Below, in pieces: positions 1-6,113 of a stretch of 15,200 nucleotides of DNA. The DNA is from Halobacteriales archaeon QH_10_67_13. Its GTDB lineage: Archaea > Halobacteriota > Halobacteria > Halobacteriales > Haloarculaceae. The stretch is taken from positions 16,445 to 31,644 of the forward strand of contig PXQL01000031.1 in assembly GCA_003021335.1 (NCBI GenBank). The letters are read 5' to 3'. Positions within the stretch are counted from its first letter, which is position 1. Every line of letters starts with the position of its first letter. Under the pieces are notes generated by a model. It saw only the letters and a list, made by a program, of their open reading frames with translations. It did not search any database and was not told the DNA's origin. Both the position numbers and the translations under genes were made by a program.

Positions 1-949
1 GGTCGCACCCGGGGGCTTCGGCGCCGCCCTGCAGTATTTCACCGGCAGCAGGGCCCACAACGTCGCGGTCCGGAACCGGGCGATCGATCGGGGGTTGAAG
101 CTCAACGAGTACGGCGTGTTTGACGTCTCCGAGGCCTCTGAGGTCTCCGAGACCGAGGACGGCGACGACCGGCGGGCCGGCGAACGGATCGCTGGAGCGA
201 CCGAGGAGGGGGTCTACGAGGCTGTCGGGCTCTCGTGGGTGCCGCCGGAGCTGCGCGAGGACCGCGGCGAGGTGGCGGCCGACGGCGAGCTGCCGGCACT
301 ACTCGATCGCGGAGACCTCCGTGGGGACCTGCACGTCCACACGGACTGGTCGGACGGCGAGGCCTCGATCGAGGAGATGATTGCCGCGGCGGCCGGTCGC
401 GGCCACGAGTACGTCTGTCTCACCGATCACGCGACCGGGCCGGGGATGGTGGGAGGTGTCGGGCTCGACGAGACGGCCCTTCGCGAGCAGCTGCCGGCGA
501 TCCGCGAGGCCGCCGCCGACGCGGACATCGAGGTGTTCGCCGGCGTCGAGGCGAACGTCGGCCCTGACGGATCGGTCTCGGTCGCCGACGACCTGCTCGC
601 GGAGCTCGATCTGGTCGTCGCCTCGCCACACGCCGCCCTCTCCGGCGAGGGAACCGAGCGGCTCGTGCGGGCGGTCGAACACCCCGAGGTAGATGTCATC
701 GGCCACCCCACGGGCCGGCAGCTGGGGCGTCGCTCCGGGCTCGAACTCGACATCGAGCGGCTGGCGACCGCCGCCGCCGCGGCCGACACCGCACTCGAGG
801 TCAACGCCTCCCCCCGCCGGCTCGACCTCCCGGGGCGGGCGGTTGCTCGACGCGATGCTCGGCGGGCTTCGGAGCTACCTCCGGATGTGCGGCCACGACG
901 CGGCCTACGCGCTCGAGGCCGGCGTCGAGGCAGACGACGAGCTGCTTGA
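1..949 (+). pseudogene. polX: DNA polymerase/3'-5' exonuclease PolX, 3' part, C-terminus lost
   Basis: The frame is already open at base 2 and reads VAPGGFGAALQYFTGSRAHN, followed by GLKLNEYGVFDV. This is the end of the family X polymerase palm/thumb region; the gene starts before the window. From about 325 comes the PHP phosphoesterase domain, with metal-binding motifs DLHVHTDWSDG and LTDHA (near 423), then VVASPH (near 625) and DVIGHPTG (near 692). Family X polymerases of this type fill short gaps in repair, and the PHP domain usually carries a Mn-dependent nuclease. Homology stops after NASPRRLDL at about 830-840. The expected last PHP motif (a DAH ligand pair) and roughly 60-70 C-terminal residues are absent. 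Instead the frame continues as an arginine-rich shadow to a stop at 947-949, while the Mut7-C gene starts abruptly in another frame. I therefore call it 3'-truncated. Identity is confident; whether the truncation is real is not. Confidence 0.8.
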
Positions 950-1280
950 GCTCACCCGACAGGAGGACCGACGGCTCGTCACCGGTGACCGACGGCTCGC
1001 GGCCCGAGCTGAAGACGCAATTCGCGTCGAGAGCCGCGAGACGCGCCCGCAGCTCGCAGAGCTGGCCGCGGCCGGGATCGAACTCGCGCTGCCGGCGAGC
1101 CCCGAGCGGTGTGGCGCCTGCAACGGATGCCTAACCCGAGTCGACTCCGGCACGGAGACGCCCATGGAGGCGCCCGATCCTGGCCGGACCGCGGTCTGGG
1201 CGTGTCGGGACTGCGGACAGCTGTTCTGGAAGGGCAGTCACTGGGACCGGGTCGCCGATACCCTCGCCGATATCGACTGA
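843..1280 (+). CDS. Mut7-C RNase domain protein, apparently missing its first residues
   Basis: Reads LLDAMLGGLRSYLRMCGHD from base 843. This is the start of the PIN-like Mut7-C domain, whose first acidic catalytic residue is the D coded at 849. The C-terminal zinc ribbon is complete: CGACNGCL (near 1113) pairs with CRDCGQLFWKGSHW (near 1204), a hallmark of the family. The product is presumably a small RNase of unknown target. No ATG precedes the conserved core in frame. The only candidates are TTG at 843 or ATG at 855, and the latter would delete the catalytic D. The natural start with a few residues is probably lost in the same junction that truncates PolX. The remaining 145 residues are close to the usual family length. 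The stop TGA is at 1278-1280. Confidence 0.75.
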   Translation: MLDAMLGGLRSYLRMCGHDAAYALEAGVEADDELLELTRQEDRRLVTGDRRLAARAEDAIRVESRETRPQLAELAAAGIELALPASPERCGACNGCLTRVDSGTETPMEAPDPGRTAVWACRDCGQLFWKGSHWDRVADTLADID

Positions 1281-1338
1281 GCCCGGCTCGGCGGAAATCC
1301 AAACGCCGATACCGATCGTCCCCGAACGGCCAGCGAGG

Positions 1339-1803
1339 ATGACACTCGACGAGCAGGCCCGGGAGCGGCTCGCGGACATCGTCGAGCTCCAGCCGACGAA
1401 AAACGGTACGCTCCAGGACCGGTGGGGGCTTGCGGGCGGCAGCGAGGTCCACCGGTATCTCGAGGACGAGCTCGGAGAGTACTACTACCGCGACGAGGAC
1501 AGCCTCATCCGCGCGACCCCCGAAGCCGAGGCGCTGCTCGGTGCGGACGACGGCGAGCTGATCGTCGCCGGGACCGAGCTCCACCGGCGGGTGCTCGACG
1601 CGTTGCCCGAGCCCGATGCCACCTCACAGAGCGTCGTCGCGACGCTGCAGGGCGTCCGGGAGACCGGCTCGGATCCGGGTGTTGATGCGGTCCGGTCGGC
1701 GCTTCACGAGCTGGTTGACAGGGGCGTTGTCGAGCGCGTCCAACGGACGGTCCCGACCTTCCGGCGGACGACCGAGCGCGACCGGATCGTCGTCGAGGAC
1801 TAA
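1339..1803 (+). CDS. DUF5797-like haloarchaeal protein
   Basis: A 154-residue acidic protein starting MTLDEQARERLADIVELQPT. Residues 1-65 look like a small helical/winged-helix segment (KNGTLQDRWGLAGG, then a tyrosine-rich EYYYRDEDSLIRATPEA). The second half (about 75-150) looks like another small helix-turn-helix-type module (ATLQGVRETGSD, VRSALHELVDRGVVERVQ). I recognise it from memory as the haloarchaea-specific DUF5797 family, of unknown function; a DNA-binding role is only inferred from the helix-turn-helix look. It starts 58 bp after the Mut7-C gene, probably in the same transcription unit. Its TAA stop at 1801-1803 overlaps the TAG stop of the convergent gene. An intact frame and typical haloarchaeal codon use support it as real. 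Confidence 0.7.
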   Translation: MTLDEQARERLADIVELQPTKNGTLQDRWGLAGGSEVHRYLEDELGEYYYRDEDSLIRATPEAEALLGADDGELIVAGTELHRRVLDALPEPDATSQSVVATLQGVRETGSDPGVDAVRSALHELVDRGVVERVQRTVPTFRRTTERDRIVVED

Positions 1804-2759
1804 TCGGGCCGGAAACGGTCGCGCTGGCGTTCGAGCACCCGCTTGATCCCCGCGCCGGGGCCGCCCTCGATCGGCCAGTCCCGGGTCCGCCAGGCCGGCG
1901 GCTCGGGCTCGAACTCCGGACAGGACCCGCAGTCCGGCCGCATCGACTCCACGTATGAACGCCAGCCCCGCTCGTAGGCTCGTTCGGCGATCTCGCGGCG
2001 CTTGCGGGCCTTCCAGTCGGGGGTCGCGTACTCGAACCGACAGGCCGAGGCGTCGTAATCGCCGCCCTCTGGTCGATCGAGGATCCGCGTTCCCGGCTCT
2101 CCGACCGCGAGCCGGCGGGGCCGCCAGGTCCGATCGACCCGGTCGGCGCCGCGTCCGGCCGCGACGGTTAACACGCCCGCTTGCACGGGCAGGTCCTCGA
2201 GTAAGACCGGTGCGACGGCGTCGTCGGTGGCCCGGGTCGCGACCCAGACCTCGTCTGCCAGCCCGAGCGCGACGTCGCGCTCGAGCTGTGGGCGCAGGTC
2301 TTTGGCCGCGCTCGCGTCGAGGTCGGGCTTGTTCTCGATGGCGACGATCTGCTCGACCCAGTCGGGGTAGGGTCGAATCTGTCGGAGCTCGATCCGGCCG
2401 TTCCGGCGCCGGCGCTCGATCAGGCCGCGGTCGGCCGCGCGGTGGACGGCCTCGCGGACGTACCGCCAGGGAAAGGAGGGCTCGGGAAGCGCGTCGCGGT
2501 ACCAGGCCCACTCGGCTGGTGCGTGTCTGACCACTCGTAGCAAGTCCCCGTCCAACCGACGGTCGCCGAACCACGCCCGGGCCGCGAGCGCCTCGGGGTC
2601 GGCCTCGATTACGACGGTGTCCCAGCGCCGGTGCTCGGTGCCCAGCTGCCGGGCGACGATTCCGGCCTCGGCCGGCCAGTGCCGCTCGGCCCACTGACAC
2701 ACGCCGAGTTCGAACCCAAACTCGTACACCTCGTCTCGACCCAGCGCGGCCGGGAACAT
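1800..2759 (-). CDS. DUF5787-like protein with PD-(D/E)xK nuclease signature
   Basis: 319 residues from ATG 2757-2759. An alternative GTG start at 2727-2729 would give MYEFGFELGVC, closer to how I remember family members beginning. Visible parts: an N-terminal EFGFELGVC with Cys21; a basic helix-turn-helix-like stretch (about 97-125); P132-D133 followed by E142-N-K144 (YPDW...AIENKPDL), which matches the PD...ExK core of restriction-endonuclease-fold nucleases; the helix-strand LERDVALGLADEVWVAT after it; and a C-terminal cysteine group C240, C277 and C280 (DCGSC). One N-terminal Cys plus a C-terminal Cys cluster around an ExK core is reminiscent of Fe-S nucleases such as Cas4 or AddB, but this is inference. 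The family assignment is from memory; function is not established. The stop codon overlaps that of the convergent upstream gene (cta at 1800-1802). Confidence 0.65.
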   Translation of the reverse strand: MFPAALGRDEVYEFGFELGVCQWAERHWPAEAGIVARQLGTEHRRWDTVVIEADPEALAARAWFGDRRLDGDLLRVVRHAPAEWAWYRDALPEPSFPWRYVREAVHRAADRGLIERRRRNGRIELRQIRPYPDWVEQIVAIENKPDLDASAAKDLRPQLERDVALGLADEVWVATRATDDAVAPVLLEDLPVQAGVLTVAAGRGADRVDRTWRPRRLAVGEPGTRILDRPEGGDYDASACRFEYATPDWKARKRREIAERAYERGWRSYVESMRPDCGSCPEFEPEPPAWRTRDWPIEGGPGAGIKRVLERQRDRFRPD

Positions 2760-2800
2760 GAGCGTACCGACCGCCCGGCGCCGACGGCCGCAGACGCAGG

Positions 2801-2808
2801 CTATTTGC
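2801..2808 (+). promoter_or_regulatory. TATA-like box of the cdd-udp operon
   Basis: CTATTTGC lies in otherwise GC-rich DNA, centred 26 bp before the cdd ATG. That is the spacing expected for a leaderless haloarchaeal transcript. No Shine-Dalgarno motif precedes the ATG. Confidence 0.5.
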
Positions 2809-2830
2809 CACCGCCCGCCGAGACGGGAGT

Positions 2831-3229
2831 ATGGACGACCGCGAGCTCATCGATCGGGCCCGAACGGCCCTCGAAGACGCGTACGTTCCCTACTCCGGGT
2901 ACAGCGTCGGCGCGGCCCTCGAGACCGCCGCCGGCGAGGTCTACACGGGCTGTAATATCGAGAACGCGAACTACTCGAACAGCCTCCACGCCGAGGAGGT
3001 GGCGATCGGGACGGCGACCAGCGACGGGCACCGCGCGTTCGAGCGCGTCGCGGTCAGCTCGGGCGAGCGCGACGGCGTGCTCCCCTGCGGAATGTGTCGC
3101 CAGACGCTCGCGGAGTTCTGCGACGAGGAGTTTCTGGTGCTCTGTGACGTTGGTGACGGGATCGAGCGGTACCGGCTCGGACGGCTGTTGCCCGACGCGA
3201 TCGGGGCCGAGGACCTCGAGGACGTATGA
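2831..3229 (+). CDS. cdd: Cytidine deaminase
   Basis: 132 residues, the usual length of the small CDA family. It hydrolytically deaminates cytidine and deoxycytidine to uridine and deoxyuridine in the cytoplasm. Signature features: VPYSGYSVGAAL (19-30) lining the substrate site, TGCNIENANYSNSLHAEE with zinc ligand H53 and proton-shuttle E55, and PCGMCRQ with zinc ligands C86 and C89. The first ligand is His (HAE) rather than the Cys found in many short tetrameric enzymes. It starts at the ATG 26 bp after a TATA-like box, so is probably leaderless. Its stop codon overlaps the start of the uridine phosphorylase gene (ATGA, 3226-3229), so the two are translationally coupled and probably act in sequence: cytidine to uridine to uracil plus ribose-1-phosphate. 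Confidence 0.93.
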   Translation: MDDRELIDRARTALEDAYVPYSGYSVGAALETAAGEVYTGCNIENANYSNSLHAEEVAIGTATSDGHRAFERVAVSSGERDGVLPCGMCRQTLAEFCDEEFLVLCDVGDGIERYRLGRLLPDAIGAEDLEDV

Positions 3230-3957
3230 GCGACCCCGAACGCGTCGAGAAGGTCGTCGCCGACTGGGACGACCACGAGGTCGTCGCCGACCACCGGGAG
3301 TACCGCACCGCGACCGGCCGCCACGACGGAACGCCGATCTCCGTGACCTCGACCGGCATCGGGGCGCCCTCTGCTGCGATCGCCATCGAGGAGCTGGCCC
3401 GGGCCGGCGCCGACACGCTCCTCCGAGTGGGCTCGTGTGGCACGATCCAGCCCGAGGTCGAGATCGGCGATCTGATCATCACCCGCGGCGCCGTCCGCCA
3501 AGAGGGAACGAGCAGCGAGTACGTCCGCGAGGAGTACCCGGCGGTGGCCGATCACGCGGTCGTCGCGGCGCTCGTCGCGGCCGCCGAGGAGCTCGGCTAC
3601 GAGTACCACGTCGGGCTCACAGCGAGCACCGACGGCTTCTACGCCGGCCAGAGCCGCGAGGGCTTCGAGGGCTTCCGGGCCCGGGGCAGCGACGCGGCCC
3701 TCGAGGAGCTTCGGGAGGCGGGCGTGCTCAACTTCGAGATGGAGGCAAGCGCGATCCTCACGCTCGCGAACGTCTACGGGCTGCGGGCCGGCGCCGTCTG
3801 TACGGTGTACGCCGACCGGACGACCGGCGAGTTCGCGGTGACCGGCGAACGCCGGGCCGCAAAAACCGCGAGCACCGCCGTCTCCCTGCTCGCGGAGATG
3901 GACGAGCGCGCCGAGGCCGCCGGCGCCGACGCCTGGCACGCCGGACTTGGGATCTGA
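3226..3957 (+). CDS. udp: Uridine phosphorylase (nucleoside phosphorylase family)
   Basis: 243 residues, typical of the PNP/UDP family. It cleaves uridine with phosphate to uracil and ribose-1-phosphate. Visible motifs: the STGIGAPSAAIAIEEL stretch (42-57), the phosphate-binding region with R67 and VGSCG (68-72), and FEMEAS (170-175), whose M-E pair binds the ribose. GQSRE (141-145) matches the Q-x-R pair that recognises uracil in bacterial uridine phosphorylases and favours uridine over purine nucleosides. Start ATG 3226 overlaps the cdd stop; a weak GAGG lies 4 nt upstream (3218-3221). In haloarchaea, ribose-1-phosphate from such enzymes can enter central metabolism through a pentose bisphosphate route; that link is established for the group, not shown here. 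Confidence 0.87.
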   Translation: MSDPERVEKVVADWDDHEVVADHREYRTATGRHDGTPISVTSTGIGAPSAAIAIEELARAGADTLLRVGSCGTIQPEVEIGDLIITRGAVRQEGTSSEYVREEYPAVADHAVVAALVAAAEELGYEYHVGLTASTDGFYAGQSREGFEGFRARGSDAALEELREAGVLNFEMEASAILTLANVYGLRAGAVCTVYADRTTGEFAVTGERRAAKTASTAVSLLAEMDERAEAAGADAWHAGLGI

Positions 3958-3975
3958 GCTCGGAGACGGATAGTC

Positions 3976-4002
3976 TTGTATCTGTAATGCAAGGATATAC
4001 AA
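3976..4002. promoter_or_regulatory. TTGTAT/ATACAA inverted repeat overlapping a TATA box
   Basis: TTGTAT (3976-3981) is matched by its inverted copy ATACAA (3997-4002) with a 15-bp spacer, in an AT-rich island between udp and the amidotransferase gene. The right arm overlaps the putative TATA box, so a bound dimeric regulator could block transcription. Only six bases match per arm, so chance is possible. Confidence 0.3.
3995..4002 (+). promoter_or_regulatory. TATA-like box of the glutamine amidotransferase gene
   Basis: ATATACAA is centred about 27 bp before the ATG at 4025, the spacing of a leaderless haloarchaeal promoter. The gene therefore likely has its own transcript despite following udp on the same strand. 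Confidence 0.5.
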
Positions 4003-4024
4003 TACTCGAACACAATACACCGGC

Positions 4025-4732
4025 ATGGACGCGAAAATCGCGCTCGTCGACGCGTCGATCGGCGACACCAGATCCGAGCGGAACTTCCGACGGGAGCTAG
4101 ACGCGACCGTCGATGCTTACAAGATGAGCGACGGCGAGTTTCCGCCGGCGGTCGGGACGTCGGAGTGGTCCTACGACGGGGTCGTGATCACGGGCTCGAA
4201 GACATCGGTGTACGACGACCGCGACTGGATCGGGCGGACCGCAGAGTGGTTCCAGTCGGTACAGGAGGCCGGCGTGCCGACCCTGGGGGTCTGTTGGGGC
4301 CATCAGTTCATCGCCCAGACGCTCGGCGGCCGGGTCGTCGACGCCGGCGAGTACGAGCTGGGCTACCGGGAGATCGACCGGGTCGGCGCGGATCCGCTGT
4401 TCGCTGGGATCCCCGAGCGGTTCACGGCCTTCGAGACGCACTCGGACGAGGTCGTCGAACTGCCGCCGGGGGCAACCGAGCTGGCCCGTACCGGGTTCTC
4501 GCTGCAGGCGTTCCGGGTCAACGCCGCCTGGGGCGTGCAGTTTCACCCGGAGTACGACCGCCAGACGGCCGCGGAAGTGACGGCTGGCAAGGACCTCTCC
4601 GACGAGCGGATCCAGCGGGTCCTCGACGGGATCACCAACGAGGCAATCGGGCGGGCCGAGCGGACGAAGCGGCTGTTCGGGAACTTCCTCGCGATCGCGA
4701 CAGAACGGGTCGACGGGCCGCGGCCGGGATAG
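4025..4732 (+). CDS. Class I glutamine amidotransferase (GMP synthase-like GATase)
   Basis: 235 residues forming one complete class I GATase domain. The nucleophile elbow GVCWGHQF carries C90, and FHPEY carries H174 and E176, completing the Cys-His-Glu triad. VVITGSKTSVYDD (53-65) is the usual oxyanion-side loop. The enzyme should hydrolyse glutamine, or a gamma-glutamyl compound, to release ammonia. No synthetase domain is attached and no obvious partner lies next to it, so its acceptor substrate is unknown. It resembles the stand-alone GuaA-N-like proteins common in haloarchaea rather than the carbamoyl phosphate or anthranilate synthase subunits. It starts 67 bp after udp with its own TATA-like box. 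An 8-nt-loop inverted repeat (CGACCG 4733-4738, CGGTCG 4747-4752) follows the stop directly. Confidence 0.85.
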   Translation: MDAKIALVDASIGDTRSERNFRRELDATVDAYKMSDGEFPPAVGTSEWSYDGVVITGSKTSVYDDRDWIGRTAEWFQSVQEAGVPTLGVCWGHQFIAQTLGGRVVDAGEYELGYREIDRVGADPLFAGIPERFTAFETHSDEVVELPPGATELARTGFSLQAFRVNAAWGVQFHPEYDRQTAAEVTAGKDLSDERIQRVLDGITNEAIGRAERTKRLFGNFLAIATERVDGPRPG

Positions 4733-4772
4733 CGACCGCGAGTCGACGGTCGGCGCCGGCCCGGGAGGCGAC

Positions 4773-4788
4773 GATCGCGACAGCGATC
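4773..4788. terminator. Possible hairpin between convergent genes
   Basis: GATCGC (4773-4778) and GCGATC (4783-4788) form a perfect 6-bp stem with a GACA loop, between the convergent amidotransferase and HTH regulator genes. A second inverted repeat lies at 4733-4752. Neither is followed by a T-run, which archaeal termination normally needs, so the function is uncertain. Confidence 0.25.
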
Positions 4789-5320
4789 AGTGACTGGAGG
4801 CCTCCGTCGGGGCCTCCATCCCGTCGATCGAGAGGATGACCGCGTTCGCGGTGTCGTCCCGGCCCTCGACAGTACCGTCGATCCGGAGCTTCGAGAGCGG
4901 CGTCGGACCGACAGAGACGCCGTCGCCCTCGTGGAACTGTCCGATCGAGCCCTGCAGCCGGATCATCGCGCGACACTCCTCTGGGTGGTGGACGTTGGTC
5001 AGGTCGATCCGCTCGACGTTTGCTCCCTCGACGGGCTCGCCGTCGTGGACGAGCGGTACGTCCGCTGCCTGGTCGAGATCCTGAATCTGGAGCGCCTCGT
5101 AGGCCGTCGAGGTCGGCTTGTATCCACCCTTCGGCCCCGGGACGCCCTCGACGAGCTGTAACGCTTTCAGGCTCTGCATCTGGTTGCGGATCGTCCCCGG
5201 GTTGCGATCCACTTCGGCCGCGATCGCCTCGCCTTTGACCGCACTCTCCTGCTCGCGGTGGAGGTTGACGAGCTCCTGGAGGATCGTCCGTTGGCTGGCC
5301 GTGAGCTCGATCGAAGACAT
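4787..5320 (-). CDS. Haloarchaeal HTH (Rrf2/TrmB-like) transcriptional regulator
   Basis: 177 residues starting MSSIELTASQRTILQELVNL. Residues 7-60 form a winged helix-turn-helix (EAIAAEVDRNPGTIRNQMQS recognition region), followed by a wing-like GPKGGYKPT (62-70). Residues 85-170 form a compact beta-rich C-terminal domain (HHPEECRAMIRLQGSIGQFH, VGPTPLSKLRIDGTVEG), probably a dimer or sensor domain. I recognise this arrangement as a conserved haloarchaeal regulator usually annotated as Rrf2- or TrmB-like; its target is unknown. The open frame extends upstream to 5710, but homology begins at the ATG at 5318-5320, and a TTTAAA box 27 bp upstream of that ATG fixes the start. It has no cysteine cluster, so an Fe-S Rrf2 mechanism is unlikely. 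Confidence 0.75.
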   Translation of the reverse strand: MSSIELTASQRTILQELVNLHREQESAVKGEAIAAEVDRNPGTIRNQMQSLKALQLVEGVPGPKGGYKPTSTAYEALQIQDLDQAADVPLVHDGEPVEGANVERIDLTNVHHPEECRAMIRLQGSIGQFHEGDGVSVGPTPLSKLRIDGTVEGRDDTANAVILSIDGMEAPTEASSH

Positions 5321-5343
5321 ACGCTGAACTATCGGAGTTCGAG

Positions 5344-5351
5344 GTTTAAAC
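5344..5351 (-). promoter_or_regulatory. TATA box of the HTH regulator gene
   Basis: GTTTAAAC has its centre 27 bp upstream of the ATG at 5320 on the minus strand, ideal for a leaderless transcript. The element is a perfect 8-bp palindrome, so it could also serve the plus strand, toward the decayed stress-protein gene. Confidence 0.6.
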
Positions 5352-5357
5352 CCGACG

Positions 5358-5620
5358 GTGAGGCTAACTGCCGACGCTCGGCCGGTGCCAGTGTCGTCGG
5401 CGAGCCCCGGGGCCGTGATCGCCGCCGCCGGCATCACGGTCCGGACCGAGATCAGCACCGGCGAACCCGCTAGGACGATCGTCGCATACGCGGCCGGGAA
5501 CAACATCGATGCCGTCGTGATGGGCTCGGTGGGCGATCTGGCCTGTCGCGGCTGCTGCTCGGCAGCGTCGCCGAGTACGTCGTCCAGTGCTCGCCCACGC
5601 CCGTCGTCGTCGTTCGATAA
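5358..5620 (+). pseudogene. Universal stress protein (UspA) remnant
   Basis: Only the C-terminal half of a UspA-type nucleotide-binding protein remains. One frame reads AAAGITVRTEISTGEPARTI and then AAGNNIDAVVMGSVGD, ending at about 5539. The rest continues in another frame from 5540 as GLSRLLLGSVAEYVVQC and then SPTPVVVVR to a TAA at 5618-5620. An intact protein would read continuously through the ATP-binding MGxxG...GLSRLLLGS loop, so a small indel sits at about 5532-5542. The N-terminal half (about 70 residues) is missing: the frame starts immediately beside the promoter of the divergent HTH gene. The first residues after GTG 5358 have no recognisable homology. Function is certainly lost. 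Confidence 0.7.
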
Positions 5621-5816
5621 TAAATGGTATACGGCTGGAGCCACTCTGTTTAGACGCGCAGATTCGTTCTGCCTGCAGTGTTCGCGACGGCTCGCGCGTT
5701 CGCCCAACACAGCAACCTCTGTGAGGGCAACGTTTCGACAGCCAACGACTCCCGTCTACGGAGACAGCGGCTGGCATCTGTACCGCGCGTCAGTCGGCGA
5801 ACGACACGTACGAACC
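5621..5816. other. Non-coding stretch, no supported gene
   Basis: Between the stress-protein remnant and the small membrane ORF I see no conserved motif in any frame, no RNA gene and no repeat. Base composition is less GC-rich than the flanks (for example ATAATAAATGGTATAC near 5617-5632), consistent with decaying former coding sequence. Confidence 0.4.
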
Positions 5817-5942
5817 ATGATCGACCAGATTGCTACACTACTTGCCGTCGGTTTGAGTATCGTCTGGTTGGTCGCGGGGGCCACCCTTCTCGGGTGGCTG
5901 TCTCGTGACCGACCGCCCCGGCCTGACATCGGCCGGGTGTAA
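5817..5942 (+). CDS. Possible 41-residue single-pass membrane peptide
   Basis: ATG 5817 to TAA 5940-5942 encodes MIDQIATLLAVGLSIVWLVA followed by GATLLGWLSRDRPPRPDIGRV. Residues 5-28 form one strongly hydrophobic helix, followed by a positively charged, proline-containing tail that would face the cytoplasm under the positive-inside rule. I do not recognise the family. No TATA-like box lies at leaderless distance, and no Shine-Dalgarno motif is clear. Two strong inverted repeats fall inside or just after it. It could be a genuine small membrane protein, the leftover of a larger membrane protein gene, or chance. Confidence 0.35.
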   Translation: MIDQIATLLAVGLSIVWLVAGATLLGWLSRDRPPRPDIGRV

Positions 5943-5968
5943 CCGCGCCATCTTCACTGTGGCGTTTT
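5917..5968 (+). terminator. Tandem hairpins with short T-run
   Basis: CCCGGCC (5917-5923) pairs perfectly with GGCCGGG (5931-5937) around a 7-nt loop. Then CGCCA (5946-5950) pairs with TGGCG (5960-5964), directly followed by TTTT (5965-5968) and a T-rich stretch. The position after the small ORF fits a plus-strand terminator. Confidence 0.35.
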
Positions 5969-6086
5969 GCTGTTTCGTCAGTTCCCGAAGCGATGACTAT
6001 CGCGAATCAGCGGGTCCGACGATCCTCCGGACCGGATGTCGGCTCCCGTCCGATCGCCCGGGCACAGTCCCCGAGTCGATAAGAGC
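5969..6086. other. Intergenic region before arginase, nothing else seen
   Basis: No conserved frame, RNA or repeat is visible. The open frame that starts at 6036 is only an upstream extension of the arginase frame and lacks family homology before 6114. Confidence 0.4.
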
Positions 6087-6094
6087 CTTTATTC
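6087..6094 (+). promoter_or_regulatory. TATA-like box of the arginase gene
   Basis: CTTTATTC with core TTTATT (6088-6093) is centred about 24 bp before ATG 6114. This supports a leaderless transcript and rules against the longer start at 6036. Confidence 0.55.
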
Positions 6095-6113
6095 CGGGGT
6101 CGTTAGCGGGCGT

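Noticed and set aside
843..1280. Natural PolX-Mut7-C fusion protein
   Set aside because: The two domains are in different frames at the junction, and both have lost conserved terminal parts, which a real fusion would keep.
1624..2850. 408-codon minus-strand open frame overlapping the DUF5787-like gene
   Set aside because: Arginine-rich shadow in another frame. The DUF5787-like frame has family motifs and normal acidic haloarchaeal composition.
2631..4100. 489-codon plus-strand open frame spanning the cdd and udp genes
   Set aside because: It is out of frame with two well-defined enzymes, and its product is an arginine/proline-rich low-complexity sequence typical of a shadow frame.
4787..5710. 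Longer version of the HTH regulator starting at 5710
   Set aside because: The extra 130 residues are the antisense of the usp remnant and flank. The family N-terminus and the TATA box fix the start at 5320.
6036..6113. Longer arginase start at 6036
   Set aside because: It lies upstream of the TATA box and adds residues unlike any arginase N-terminus.
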